A DNA stretch of 64,000 nucleotides from Miscanthus floridulus (lineage: Eukaryota > Streptophyta > Magnoliopsida > Poales > Poaceae), in the NCBI RefSeq assembly GCF_019320115.1, contig NC_089584.1, positions 101,852,320 to 101,916,319 of the forward strand. Reading direction: 5' to 3'. Shown here piece by piece: positions 12,035-23,100 of this stretch. Under the pieces are notes generated by a model that was given only the letters and a program-made list of their open reading frames with translations, was not told the origin of the DNA and searched no databases. Position numbers and translations under genes: made by a program. Numbering within the stretch: position 1 is the stretch's first letter; the number at the start of each line of letters is the position of its first letter.

Positions 12035-12058
12035 AATCTATCCCCCTAAAACAAAATC
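12035..12058 (-). other. Polypurine tract
   Basis: Directly upstream (minus strand) of the 3' LTR start, the sequence reads 'ttttagggggatag'. It is a purine-rich run ending next to TGTAACACC and matches the expected plus-strand primer site of an LTR retrotransposon. Confidence 0.7.
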
Positions 12059-12123
12059 TCAACCCGAGATTTCATGTGTCTAGTGTGGGAAAAGAGATAA
12101 GAATTACATTCCAATGTAAACAA

Positions 12124-12543
12124 CTATCTATCTGAACCAGAGAGAAGGTGGGGGTAATGCTTCAAGATATAGCTCTCTTGTTCCCACGTGGCTTCATCCT
12201 CCGAGTGGTTCTGCCACTGCACCTTGTAGAACTTCACCATATTGTTCCTTATCACTCTTTCCTTTTCATCTAAGATCTTGACAGGATGCTCAATATACAT
12301 CAAGTCAGGTTGGAAGGGAAGCCCTTCAATTTCCATAGCTTCATCAGACACCCACAAACATTTCTTCAACTGAGATACGTGGAACACATCATGTATCGCC
12401 GATAAAATATCTGGAAGTTGGAGACGATAAGCAACTGGGCTACACTGCTTCAAAATTTTGTAAGGACCCACGTATCGAGGAGCTAGCTTGCCATGGACAC
12501 CAAACTGATGCACCCCTCTCATAGGAGATACCTTGAGGTACAC
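12124..12543 (-). pseudogene. Integrase C-terminus with chromodomain (Gypsy)
   Basis: The segment encodes the GPYKILKQ...VAYRLQLP...IHDVFHVSQLKK region, the typical C-terminal integrase/GPY-type module. It is followed at about residues 88-135 by a chromodomain-like sequence (VKFYKVQWQNHSEDEATWE). In chromoviruses this module is thought to guide integration to marked chromatin. The frame ends in a stop at 12124, just before the PPT. It is separated from the catalytic integrase by a stretch with several stop codons (12544-12919) that still encodes recognisable integrase-family sequence in pieces. Confidence 0.85.
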
Positions 12544-12919
12544 ATAATCCCCAACTACAAACTACAAAGGCCTTTTTTGCTTGTCTACATAAGCTTTCTA
12601 TCGGCTCTGAGCTGCCTTCAAATGATTCTGAATAATGCTGACTTGCTCTCGAGCTTCTTTGATGAAGTTAGGCCCAAAGTATCCACGGTCTCCCACTTCA
12701 ACCTAGTTAAGTGGCGTCCTACACTTTTTTCCATACAGAGCTTCAAATGGTGCCATATGAATGCTTTCTTGGTAGCTATTATTGTAAGAAAACTCAGCTA
12801 ACTTTAGGCATTCATCCCACTTTTTAGGGAAAGAAATAACACAAGCTCTCAACATATCCTCGAGCACCTAGTTCACCCTTTTAGTTTGGCCATTAGTTTG
12901 TGGATGATAAGCTGAGCTT

Positions 12920-13615
12920 CTAAGGAGTCGAGTACCAAGACATTGCTGTAGTTGCTCCCAGAAACGAGAGACAAACTGACCCTCTATTAGAGATGATAGT
13001 AAGGGGAACTCCATGTAGGGTCACAACCCGGTCAAAATATATTTGGGCATACTTCTTGGCTGTATATCTAGTGTCTACCAAGAGAAAATGAGCAGACTTA
13101 GTGAGACGGTCCATAATGACCCAAATAGAGTCAAAGCCCTTGGATGTTTGGGGTAAATCCATAATGAAATCCATGGAAATATCTTCCCATTTCCAAGTAG
13201 GAATGGGCAAGGGCTGCAAATACCCAGGGGTACGCATGTGGTCTGCCTTAACTCTCCCACAAGTGTCGCACTCTATGACGTACTGAGCAATGTCCTGCTT
13301 CATGTTGGACCACCAATACAAGTGGCGTAAATCATGGTACATCTTGTTTCTGCCAGGATGGATAGACAACTTTGAATGATGAGCTCCATTCAAAATCTCC
13401 CTTCTAAGCTCTTCATTTGAAGGAACCATCACTCTGTTCTTGTACCTCACTACTCCTTGCTCATCAATACTAAATTGAGGACCACGCCCTTTGGTAATCA
13501 TTTTCTTGATGTGAGGAATTTCTAAAGTGTCTTCTCTTTGCTCCATAATAATCTGCTCAAGTAATTCTGAGACTAAGGCAATGTGAGCTAGCACCTCTGC
13601 ATGGTTGAGAGACAA
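12920..13615 (-). pseudogene. Integrase core fragment (Gypsy)
   Basis: The order seen is an HHCC zinc-binding region (HHSKLSIHPGRNKMYHDLRH...CDTCGRVKADH split by a short linker), then the catalytic core with WKWEDISMDFIMDLP and HGVPLTIIS. The second catalytic acidic position, normally SDRGS in this family, reads SNRGS, an Asp-to-Asn change expected to abolish activity. The frame also shifts soon after. It would have cut and joined element DNA into the host chromosome. Confidence 0.87.
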
Positions 13616-13642
13616 AGGTGTTTCTTCAACCTGATATGACTT

Positions 13643-14044
13643 TCAGCTCAAAGTGTCAGCTACCACATTGGCCTTTTCTGGGTGGTAATATACCTCCAAG
13701 TTATAATCCTTGATCAATTCCAACCACCTCCTTTGCCTCATATTTAACTCAGACTGAGTGAAAATATACTTGAGGCTCTTGTGATCTGTAAAAATGTGTA
13801 CTTTGTTGCCCAACAAATAATGCCTCCAAATCATTAGAGCGTCGACCACAGCAGCCAGCTCTAAATCATGGGTGGTGTAATTTACTTCGTGCCTTTTCAG
13901 TTGGCGTGAAGCATAAGCTATCACACGCCCCTCTTGCATAAGCACACATCCCAACCCCATCTTCGAGGCATCACAATATACATCAAAAGGTCTATCAATA
14001 TCTGGTTGGGCCAAGATAGGAGTAGTGGTAAGAAGGTTCTTCAA
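13643..14044 (-). pseudogene. RNase H domain fragment (Gypsy pol)
   Basis: It encodes the Ty3-type RNase H module: [37 protein letters not shown] and [13 protein letters not shown]. Key acidic residues (YCDAS, LELAAV, FTDHKS) are visible. It degrades RNA in the RNA/DNA hybrid during reverse transcription. It is separated from RT by a stop at 14045 and from integrase by a stop near 13640. Confidence 0.88.
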
Positions 14045-14047
14045 AGC

Positions 14048-15051
14048 TTAGAAGGCTTCTTCATAGGCCGGACTCCAAACAAACTTGGCTTCTTTTTGGA
14101 GCAGCTTGGTCATCGGCTGAGCTATCTTGGAGAAATATAGAATGAAATGCTGATAGTATCCAGCTAGACCAAGGAACTGACAAATATGGTGCACTGACTT
14201 GGGAGACTTATAATTTAGCACATCTTGCACCTTGTTGGGGTCTACAGAAATACCATCAGGTGTCAAAACATGCCCCAAAAATTGCACTCGATCTAACTAG
14301 AATTCACACTTGCTGAATTTAGCATACAACTTGTGTTCCCTCAATTGAGCCAGTACTATCCAAAGGTGTTGGGCATGCTCTTCCTTTTTTTGGAATATAT
14401 TAGGATATCATCAATGAATACCACTACAAACTTGTCTAGCTCCGGCATAAACACTGAATTCATCAGGTACATGAAAAATACAGGAGTATTGGTGAGACCA
14501 AAAGACATGACTAGGTATTCATACAACCCATACCTAGTAGAAAAAGCTATCTTTGGTATATCTTGTGGTCTAATCTTGATCTGATAATAGCCTAAATGAA
14601 GGTCAATCTTGGAGAACACCTTGGCACCAGCTAGTTGATTGAACAAAGTATCAATATGAGGTAAATGATACTTGTTCTTAGTGGTTACCGCATTGAGAGG
14701 GCGGTAATCCACACACATCCAAAGAGTGCCATCCTTCTTCACAAAAATGGCTAGACAACCCCATGGTGAAGAGCTAGGACGGATGAAGCCCTTTTCCAAC
14801 AACTCTTCCAATTGTTTCTTCATTTCAGCTAATTCCTTCGGAGCCATGCGGTACGGGCATTGAGAAATAGGAGCAGTACCAGGCTCTAACTCAATGGAGA
14901 ACTCCACATCTCTGTCCGGTGGCAAGCCAGGTAGATCTTCAGGAAAAACATCTAGAAACTCACATACCATAGGAATAGAGGTAAGATCAGGAGAAGCTTC
15001 AGCATGAGCAGCAACAGGTAAGGCTGGATCTAAGGGTACAAGAAGAGACAT
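14048..15051 (-). pseudogene. Reverse transcriptase (Gypsy pol), broken
   Basis: Residues from [19 protein letters not shown] through [47 protein letters not shown] and the catalytic [10 protein letters not shown] box are visible at 14356-15051. The thumb and connection follow at 14048-14287 (VQFLGHVLTPDGI-type region, then CQFLGLAGYY). Stops or a frameshift near 14290-14356 break the frame. The usual AFMDLMN-type sequence is degraded to 'VFFMYLMN'. It would copy element RNA into cDNA. Confidence 0.9.
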
Positions 15052-15090
15052 CCTATCCTCAAAAGAAGGAAGCCGTAACTCGACAACTCT

Positions 15091-15468
15091 CTACTTCAGA
15101 TCTAAGACTACCCCATATACCCGCAACCAGTTCATTCCTAGAATTACATCAATGCCTTGCCCAGGCAGCACCATGAACTGGAGACGGTAAGTGTGAGTGG
15201 CTAATACTAAGCCCATTGTGTCTGTCCAAGTATTAACGCACATCTGTGCACCCAGAGTACTAATTCTATAGGTAAAAGGTATAGCCATAAGAGATATATT
15301 GTGCTGGTGTGTAAATCCCATGCTCATGAATAAATGTGATGCACCAGAATCAAACAACACATAAGCTGGGTGGAAATCAATGGTGAACATACCAGCCATC
15401 ACTGGTTCATTTTGCAATACTTCCTCAGCCTCCATGAAATTAACCTGTCTAGATCGGCTGACTGGCAC
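15091..15468 (-). pseudogene. Retroviral-type aspartic protease (Gypsy)
   Basis: The active-site motif LFDSGASHLF and the second conserved block IDVILGMNWL are visible in correct order and spacing for a retropepsin of plant Ty3/Gypsy elements. It would process the Gag-Pol polyprotein. It lies between the decayed gag and RT frames and is broken by a stop at its 3' end. Confidence 0.87.
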
Positions 15469-15505
15469 CTTCTTCCTGATAACTATCCGCTTGATTAACC
15501 TGGAG

Positions 15506-16650
15506 TTAGCTAATGGCTGAGAAGACTGGGCTGGCTGGTTTTGCAGACACTCTCAGGCATAGTGGCACCATACTTGAAATAAGCACCATGCTTGTTCCCC
15601 AGTTCTTGATGAGGTGGGACCTGCTGTCCCTAGGGCTACTGATGTTGCACCTATTGAGTGGGTACACGATACTGAGTGGAAGGTGCCTGAAAAGTCTACC
15701 GAGGCTGTCAAAATGAATGCCCGCCCAAAGATTGATAGGGCACCCACCTGACAACCTATACTTTCTATGCCTGGGGGTGACTAGAAGACCTAGTAGCCAC
15801 CCTCTTGCACTTCCATTCTGCCTGAGAGTCATGCTGCAAGCCCTCCATGGCAATAGCAGCGTTCATCATCACCCCAAAGGTCTGATAGTTCCTAGTATAT
15901 AACTCCTTCTGTAGGCTGCAAGAGAGGCCACGATAGAAGCGGTCCCTCTTCTTCTCATCTGTATCAACATGAGTCCCAGCATACTGCGACAAGTGATTGA
16001 ACTTGTTGACGTAGTCCATCACGGACATACTCCCTTGCCGAAGGTCCAAAAACTTTGTCAACTTTCTGTTGAGAACACCAGCAGGAATATAATACTTTCT
16101 GAAGGCTGTAGTGAACTCCTACCAAGTCACCCGATGATCCACCTACTGCATGGCATTAAATGTATCCCACCATGCACTCGCGGATGCCAACAACTGTTGC
16201 GCTGCAAAGCGCACTTTCTACTCATCAGTTATGGTAAGCAGCAGAAACTTTTGCTCCAGAATGCGAAGCCAATACTCTGCATCTAGGGGCTCAGCCATTG
16301 GCATGAACGTGGGTGGGTGTGTCTTTAAGAAATCCTAAAAAGAGCAAGGTCCCTCAGGACCGTGGGCACCACCCCTGTTCCCACCATTACCCCCATGGCC
16401 TCCACGGGCGAAGCCACCGATAATCTATGCCAACAGCTCCATGGCAAGGGCTAACTCATGATGAGCCGCCATCATCTCCGCATGAGTCATCAGAGGTGGC
16501 GGTGGAGGAGGAGGAGCCAGACGTGGAGCCTCATGGCTCTCCCCGTTGCCATTCCTATTACCCCGGCCAGTTTCACCTTGGCCTTCGCCAAGATCGTGGC
16601 CCGCTCTGGCACTAGTGCTCCCACGACCAGACCTCAGGTTCATCTATAAC
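15506..16650 (-). pseudogene. Gag remnant (Gypsy)
   Basis: The N-terminal part starts MNLRSGRGSTSARAGHDLGE and runs into a proline-rich PPPPPPPLMTHAEMMAAHHEL segment (16425-16643). The conserved retrotransposon gag block (FLDLRQGSMSVMDYVNKFNHL...KKRDRFYRGLS) is at 15765-16061. Intervening and downstream parts, including any CCHC zinc knuckle, are frameshifted and not clearly readable. Gag forms the particle shell. Confidence 0.8.
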
Positions 16651-17104
16651 AGATAGGAACCAACAACTTAGGACAACCCTCTAGATCAGAAACAAGGAAT
16701 TAGAGAAATGATAAGACATTTATTAAAGCATTCTTTTAGTTTATCCTATCAATTTAGTAATCTAATTTATACGTGTAGGGGGGAATTTAGTTTAAGCAAG
16801 ATTCTATTATCATGATGCATGCATCAGCCTATACGCTCACTCAAGCCGGAATATAGCGGCATTCGCAAAATTTCGGCACATCGCACACTCACTTTCCGTA
16901 TGTTAAGCGATTTCTTACGCAACATAAGTCAGTGTACCTGCAGAAAACCGATTAGATAAAATCAGTGCCGCTATCCTAGATAGACCATATTGCTAGGGCT
17001 TATACTTATTTAGATAACTTTATTGCGTCCTACTTTTCGCAAAACTTTTGTTGATCACATTTTAGGTTTTGGAAAAGAGTGATGAAACTCGTAAACTCAT
17101 TATT

Positions 17105-17118
17105 GGCTCTGGTACCAA
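17105..17118 (-). other. Primer binding site of the Gypsy element
   Basis: The minus strand reads TTGGTACCAGAGCC immediately downstream of the 5' LTR end. It is one base from the initiator-Met tRNA complement TGGTATCAGAGCC used by most plant Gypsy elements. Confidence 0.75.
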
Positions 17119-17542
17119 CTATGGCAGAAACGCCTAAAATAACGCACTTACGGAGGCGCTCGTCTTCCACCAGACACTAAGCACCCCGAAAGCAAGCTAC
17201 AGTGGGCGGATTCTGTCAGGCACACCCTAAGGGAGAGCTCGAAAAGCCCACATTTTCCCCAAGGATCCAATAATGAGAACGAGTTACAATACTTAGTCCA
17301 TTTCATACATCCAGAGTTCTTAGAAATGCATATTACATTACCAAATCTAGAGTGCGGAATATTAAACAGTAGAATAAAAATAAACATCTATCGATAATGA
17401 ATAAGGATCCGTCTGTGCCCACTAGAAGAATTCTTCATACAATGGCTACTCCTCAAGCAGTACCTGCAACAGGGGTAATAAAAACATAAGTACACAATAT
17501 ACTTGCAAGACTTATCCGACTAGTGAGAATAATTTCCCGACT

Positions 17543-17728
17543 CTAAGGGATATGATAAGCTTTATGGTTTGCTGGGTTTCTTTTTGCAGAAAGCAATTCT
17601 AATAGTGAGTCCTTATTTATGTTCTTATTAGAAGTCATTATTAATTTATTATCTAGCCATTCTATATAAGCACCTGTTCTATTTTCAAGCAAGGGTTGAG
17701 CAATCAGTTCCATTTCATCACCTTTCAT
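17543..17728 (-). other. Coding-like segment in LTR (MELIAQPLLE...)
   Basis: An open frame on the minus strand contains MELIAQPLLENRTGAYIEW and SLLELLSAKRNPAN. A homologous stretch begins near 63867 on the + strand in the second LTR copy, with the same MELIAQPLLE start but in-frame stops. No protein family is recognised. It could be an exon of a spliced LTR-derived transcript or the remnant of sequence captured by the LTR. Confidence 0.5.
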
Positions 17729-18434
17729 CTTTTAGTTCTTACTATGGTATTAGAGTTTAGACAAGCCGTACCGGATTACCTGATGATTCATGAACCAATG
17801 TGCCTAGCTGGGTACCCTAAAACACATGCACCGCTTGTACCCTAGGTATAAGTAGGACCAACCCATCACTCTCCTATCATGGGGTCTAAGTCCCCGTCCA
17901 ACAAACTTGGACTCCAAGCCCCCGTTCCTGAGTCCTAGACTCAGTGTGGTGCTTAGACCTCCACCATCCCCGCCTACAATCAGTCGGTCCAAAAAGAGCA
18001 GGAACCCACGACAAGGGAGCAATAAGCCTTTCCTGCGCCCATACCCAAGTATGTGCTTGGGATAATAAATCTGTGACTTGCCTAGCATCTATTGCAACGG
18101 CCGGTCCTTAACCGACACAGACAGGGAAAAAGTGTAACCAAGCTATGCCCTGTTGGTCGTAGGACACAACCTCTTACACCCACCAATACCTAAACCATAT
18201 CCCTGCCCGGTCTCCATTTTCTTGTCCACCATTTTATCATGAGTGATAATAATCACCTATTGTGAGTAATGATAGGTTACTCATGCTACTAAAATCCTAA
18301 GCATAGCAGCTACTCAACCTATACTAGTAGGACTCATAGGTAGATATATTTATGCATGTAGTTTCCATAAAACGCCTGTAACATAAATGCACATCATATA
18401 TATCCAGTGATAATTCAAAATAAGGATTATGTAC

Positions 18435-18585
18435 CTAGGCTTGCCTTGGGCAGGTGGTGTGTCAACAAAGACAGCAGCGAACGGCTCCGAGGCTCCCTCA
18501 TGTATGAGAATCTCCTCCTCGTACTCCTCAATGATCTCCTCTAACTCCTGTTTGCTTGCAGGAATGAACCCTACCAACTCGTTAT
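18435..18585 (-). other. 151-bp exon-like module in LTR
   Basis: On the minus strand the module is preceded by 'catatag' (AG acceptor) and followed by 'CCTAG|GTACAT' (GT donor). Read in the frame beginning after two bases it is fully open and acidic: NELVGFIPASKQELEE, then IIEEYEEEILIHEG, ending PAQGKP. The second LTR copy has the same module, also exactly 151 bp with AG and GT at equivalent positions (62991-63141). No domain is recognised; exon status is inference. Confidence 0.5.
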
Positions 18586-20064
18586 CTATATGCATGAAAT
18601 GATGATGCAACACTTAGTAATACGGCAATAACAACTCTTAAAATAAAATACAGTTATCAAGCTACTAAACTAGCTCTATCGACTAAGACACTATGTTACT
18701 TATCATTTCCACTAAACAGGTATGAGACATTTCATACATTAACATAGCAACTAAAGACATTCTTATTCTTAACATCGATTTACTCTATATACGATAAAAC
18801 AAGGAGTACTAGCTACTCTATTTATCAACCTACTTTAGGGCTATAAAATTTACAGTGAGTGCTTAATAATGTTATGAGTCTTCTATAAAATTTTCAGAGC
18901 TAGCACATCTACCATTTCATCATGAAAATTCTTTCTCTAAATAATCCTAATAGCGACAAGCATATTATAATAAATAAAGTAACCTTAAGGATACCACAGA
19001 ACTGCATGAGCTAAATACACTAACAGCTAGAGCATGAATTTAGGAGACTAATAAAATTTACTTCATGATTTTTGGATACTTACATAATTTTATACTAATT
19101 ATCAAAGATCAGTTCACAACTTAATTTAGAAAAGCATGAACTAATTCATTAGAAAAGAAAAGGCTAAAATAGCCCGACGTGGCCCATAGCAGCTCGGCCC
19201 ACACTCACGCAGCGCATGCAAACGTGAGCCACCGCTGCGGCCCACGCTACGCGGCCCACGACAGAGCCCGCACGCGAGCTGGCTCTTTTGCTAAAGAGCC
19301 CCGTTCTCTTTCCTATTTGCAAAGCTAACTCAAACTCTATTTCACTAAGTCATGGATTTGCACCGAGCACCCTGCCCTTAATCTAATTCTTGTTCTTCAA
19401 GGTCCCTGGCAAGAACTAATAAAGGCCGCGGCATCTCTAGCCAAACACCGGCGAGCATGAACCTCCCGGCATCGACCATCACCACCATAACACTCTATGT
19501 GCAAAGCGCAACCGATCGAGGTATCAAACACCAAAAATGGTGTAGCACGAAGACATGGCCATGTGTTGTGGCGGGGTCTGGCCAAGGCAACACCGGCACC
19601 GACAAAATCACCTAGCCCAATGCCCCTATCGCTACCCTTTTATCTATCTATAGACTACGGGTAACAAGATAGAAGCCCTATTTGAATCGCTACTACACCC
19701 AAACTCGCTGGCCACAGGAACAGCATCAAACCCGGTTCGTCGGCCGTAGCAGGCCAAGTGCAACCATGCATGCACGGTCCCATGCAGGTGAGCACAAGGT
19801 GGTAGAGCGACCAGGTGGACGCGACAGCGGTGGTAGAGTGGCCAGGTGGACACGACGACTGTGGCAAAGCGGCTAGGCTCGATGGGCCCTAGTGTCCCAG
19901 TGAGCACAACTTGCGCGTGAGTGCGTGCTTGTGTGTGTGAGTGCATGCTTGGGTGCGACAGCGGGTGACAGTGGCCAACAACACAGCGCCAGCGGTGCAG
20001 CCGGCTCGCTCACGGCCAGAGGCAGGCCCAGCTGCCTAGACGAGCCCAAGCAGCGATGGCCAGG

Positions 20065-22451
20065 TGAAAGGTCCTTGTTTGGTTTTGGTAATTGAGTGAC
20101 AACCTAGATAGACTAATTGTGCTTATGTGAGATACATAGGTGATTTGTCCACAGGTACATGTGTGTGAGCAACATATGCCATGAAGGTGAAAATGGCTTG
20201 GAGATATTGCAAAGCTCACACATGTGATGATGAAGGAGCTTATTGCACATGAGACATGACATTGAGTCATGTGATCAAGGTGGAGAAGATCAAGACAAGA
20301 CTTGGCTTGATGGACCGGTTGCAAGCGTGAAGGGCAAGTCGAAGGCTTTGGAGTGATGGACCGCGTGGCGGTGAAGCTTGAGCAAGACTTGGCGCCGATG
20401 GACGATGGCAACGATGAAGAGCAAGTAGAGTCAAGATCGATGAACCAATATGATCATGTGATGATATGAAGTGGATCATATCATTATTGATCATGTTGGT
20501 GCATGTGTGGCATCAACATTGGAGGAGATGGAATGGAATGCGCAAGGCAAAGGTATAACCTAGGGCATTTCATTTCACCAGTCATATGTGTGTAGAGAAG
20601 TTTATGACCGGATTTAGGATAGATGGCCGTACTATTAAGAGGGGCAAACTTATTTGCATATCGGTCATCTAGTGCCACTCGAGTGATCTAACTTTGCATT
20701 ATCGCTAGGATCGAGTGGCGTGGCAAGTTGAGTGGCTAACATCCTTTGGGAAATGATTGTGAAAATGCTAACACACATACACATGGTGGTGTACACTTGG
20801 TGGTGTTGGCACATTTACAAAGGAGGTGGTGTTTGCAGGGGTGAGATGGGTTTGGGTCAAGCTCGACGGGATTTGGCGCTTTTGGGAAAATGGAATGCCT
20901 ATTTTCAATTGCGCCGGATGCAAATTCTTGGTGGTTAGCACATTGGAGCAAGGGTGAAGAAGTTAGAAGTGAAAATGAGTTGGTCGTGAAGATGCTGACA
21001 TCGGTCAACTGACCGGACGCTGGATATGAATGCATCGGACACTGGCAGGCTGTGTCTGGTCAGGCTGACGTACGATGACGCAGAAGCTGGAGTGTGACCG
21101 GACGCTGGCTATGTCCGATCAAGTGTGACCGGATGCGTCCGGTCGAGGTCGGTACCTTACTAGAAACGACCGGACGCTGGGGGTTCATCGTCCGGTCAGT
21201 TGAAGCTGCTGCGTCCGGTCAGGTCAAGTGACCATTGGATCGGGACACGTGGTCGTCTGTGAGCAACCGGACGCTAAGGTCCAGCGTCCGGTCAACACGA
21301 CCGGAGCGTCCGATCGGCCCGACCGTTGCCCAGTGAAGGGGTAACAGCTAGTTTAGCCCTTGGGGCTATAAATAGAAGTGGCCTTCGACCATGGCTGGTG
21401 CTGAGCACCTTGGGGGACTTTGTGTCCATGCTTGAGAGTGCTTAGGAGCCCTCCATCACACACATACTTGATAGCGATCATTCGATTGTGTGAGTGAGCG
21501 ATTCTAGTGCGATTGCATCATGAGGTTGCATCGAGTGGCACTAGGTGATCGAGTTGCAAGCCAGTGGTGCTTGTTACTCTTGGAGGTTGCCACCTCCTAG
21601 ACGGCTTGGTGGTGGTCTCCGTCGAAGCCCGCAAGAAGCTTGTGCGGCGCTCCGGAGAAGTGCTTGTGAGGGGTACTTGTGCTCGCCCCGCGGGAGTCAT
21701 GAAGAGCAACTTTAGTAAAGCGTGTCATTGAGCTACCCTCACTCAAGGGGTAGGTTCTTGCGGCACCTGACGTGCGGGCTTAGCGGGTGATGCTAATTAG
21801 CCGCCGAACCACCAAGTGAGCGGTCGACACAACGGGGACCAGCGTGTTGGCAAACACGTGAACCTCGGGAGAAAAATCATCGTGTCAACCTTGTTCTTTC
21901 TGTTGGTTTGCATCCCCATTACACAAGCTTGCAATTACTTTTATACATATTAAGCTTGTGTAGTTGCTCTTGTAATTAGATAGCTTACGTAGCTTGCTAA
22001 TTACCTTCTTGCTTGTGTAGCATAGAAGTAGCTCCCTTGCGTGGCTAATTTGGTTTTAGTAACCTTGTTAGTCACATTGCTTAGTTTGTGTAGCTAAGTA
22101 TTTGCGCTCTCTAATTAGGCATTGGTTGCCTTGTTATTGAGCATTGCTAGTGAGCTTAGTTAGCTTTGTGCTTTTGCTTACTAGCATGTGTAGGAGCTTC
22201 CTTGTCGCTTAAAGTACTAGTGGCATAGGTTTATGTAACCTTGCTCCTAGAATTGTTTAGGAGAGCTCTAGCTAGCCCGGCACCTTTGTTGTATAATTGT
22301 TATCTTTGCAAGGTGCTAGTGAACATATATAGTGGGGTGTAGTCTTGGTTAGACCGTTAGTTTAAATTCCGTATTTGTATCGGTTAGCCGACGCGATTAA
22401 GTTTTAGAAAAGACTATTCACCCCCCCTCTAGTCGCCATCTCGACCCTTCA
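20065..22451 (+). mobile_element. Solo LTR (family A, copy 1)
   Basis: The element begins TGAAAGGTCC and ends CGACCCTTCA, with short inverted ends. It is flanked by a perfect 5-bp target duplication CCAGG (20060-20064 and 22452-22456), and the interrupted LTR sequence resumes exactly. TG...CA ends plus a 5-bp TSD and no internal coding region indicate a solo LTR of an LTR retrotransposon. A TATA box 'tataaata' lies at 21367-21374. The U3-like part (about 21010-21310) holds many CCGGACGC / GCGTCCGG motifs in both orientations. Two more copies occur in reverse orientation at 32273 and 52488. Confidence 0.85.
21010..21315. repeat. Clustered CCGGACGC motifs in solo LTR
   Basis: More than eight occurrences of 'ccggacgc' or its complement 'gcgtccgg' lie within about 300 bp, just upstream of the LTR TATA box. 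They occur in direct and inverted arrangement, giving potential stem-loops. The same cluster is present in copy 2 (33405-33720) and in degraded form in copy 3 (53640-54080). Confidence 0.75.
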
Positions 22452-23100
22452 CCAGGACCAGCGCGAGGGTGTGCGCGTGTGTTGGGCAAACCAGCACAGC
22501 GCGCTGAGCCGAGGCATGGTGACCGCGCCTATTCGCTGACACCGACGGGAATGTGCCATGCACAATTTTTAAAGCACCCCAAAAATCAAATTTGTTACAT
22601 CAAACAACGAGCCACCTATTCTATACTCAAGATGGCATATCAAGCTACTAAAACCAGCCATGAAATTACACTACTTCTTAATCCAATTCGCCTACAAAAA
22701 TTGCCAAACTTGGCCTTGTCAAACTGTTTTCTGACTTAGGAAATTCGACTAAGTCTCGATCGGATTCACGTCGAATTCGATTTCCAAGCTATTCAATACG
22801 CTAGCTAGTGAACACCTTTTGTGATCTCAAGTATTTCATTGTCACCTACGAAGCTTATACTACAAACTTTTTTAGAGTGTCGTATATGCATTCTATAGTA
22901 TTTTCGTTCAATAAAAATTCATTTAAAACCCTAAGTGATATAACACGACATTGAATGTATCTTTTGTTTTGCTTTTTTGATGATCGTTTCAAGTTATGTA
23001 CATTGCTTTACACCTTATATTACACACATTTACACATAAATATGATGCTCATGCAGTGTTTTAGCAAAAGACTATATAGTGTAACACCGAGGGTGTTACA

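Larger units (their letters stand above)
9810..23100 (-). mobile_element. Degenerate chromodomain Ty3/Gypsy retrotransposon (Tekay/Del-like)
   Basis: Reading on the minus strand the order is 5' LTR (23100-17122), PBS, gag, protease, RT, RNase H, integrase, chromodomain, PPT and 3' LTR (12034-9810, truncated). Integrase after RT/RNase H marks Ty3/Gypsy, and the C-terminal chromodomain marks a chromovirus. All reading frames carry stops or frameshifts, so it is dead. The 5' LTR hosts a solo LTR of another family. The outer flank at 23101 is another retrotransposon, while the truncated 3' LTR abuts host-gene flanking DNA. A deletion after insertion therefore probably removed the LTR end and its target duplication. 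A second copy of the family starts at 60407. Confidence 0.88.
17122..23100 (-). repeat. 5' LTR of the chromodomain Gypsy element, interrupted
   Basis: On the minus strand it runs from TGTAACACCCTC (23100) to TTTCTGCCA (17122). Removing the 2387-bp solo LTR inserted at 20065-22451 leaves about 3.6 kb. Compared with the 3' LTR it lacks a block of about 0.8 kb (equivalent to 10245-11080), so the original LTR was about 4.4 kb, very long for a Tekay-like element. It contains two coding-like stretches (17543-17730 and 18435-18585) that are shared with the second copy at 63.0-64.0 kb. Confidence 0.8.

Noticed and set aside
20060..22456. Interpreting the TGAAAGGTCC...CTTCA elements as DNA transposons
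   Set aside because: TSDs are 5 bp in two copies (and 5 bp with one mismatch in the third), inverted ends are very short, and a TATA box lies inside, all fitting solo LTRs better than hAT, CACTA or MULE elements.
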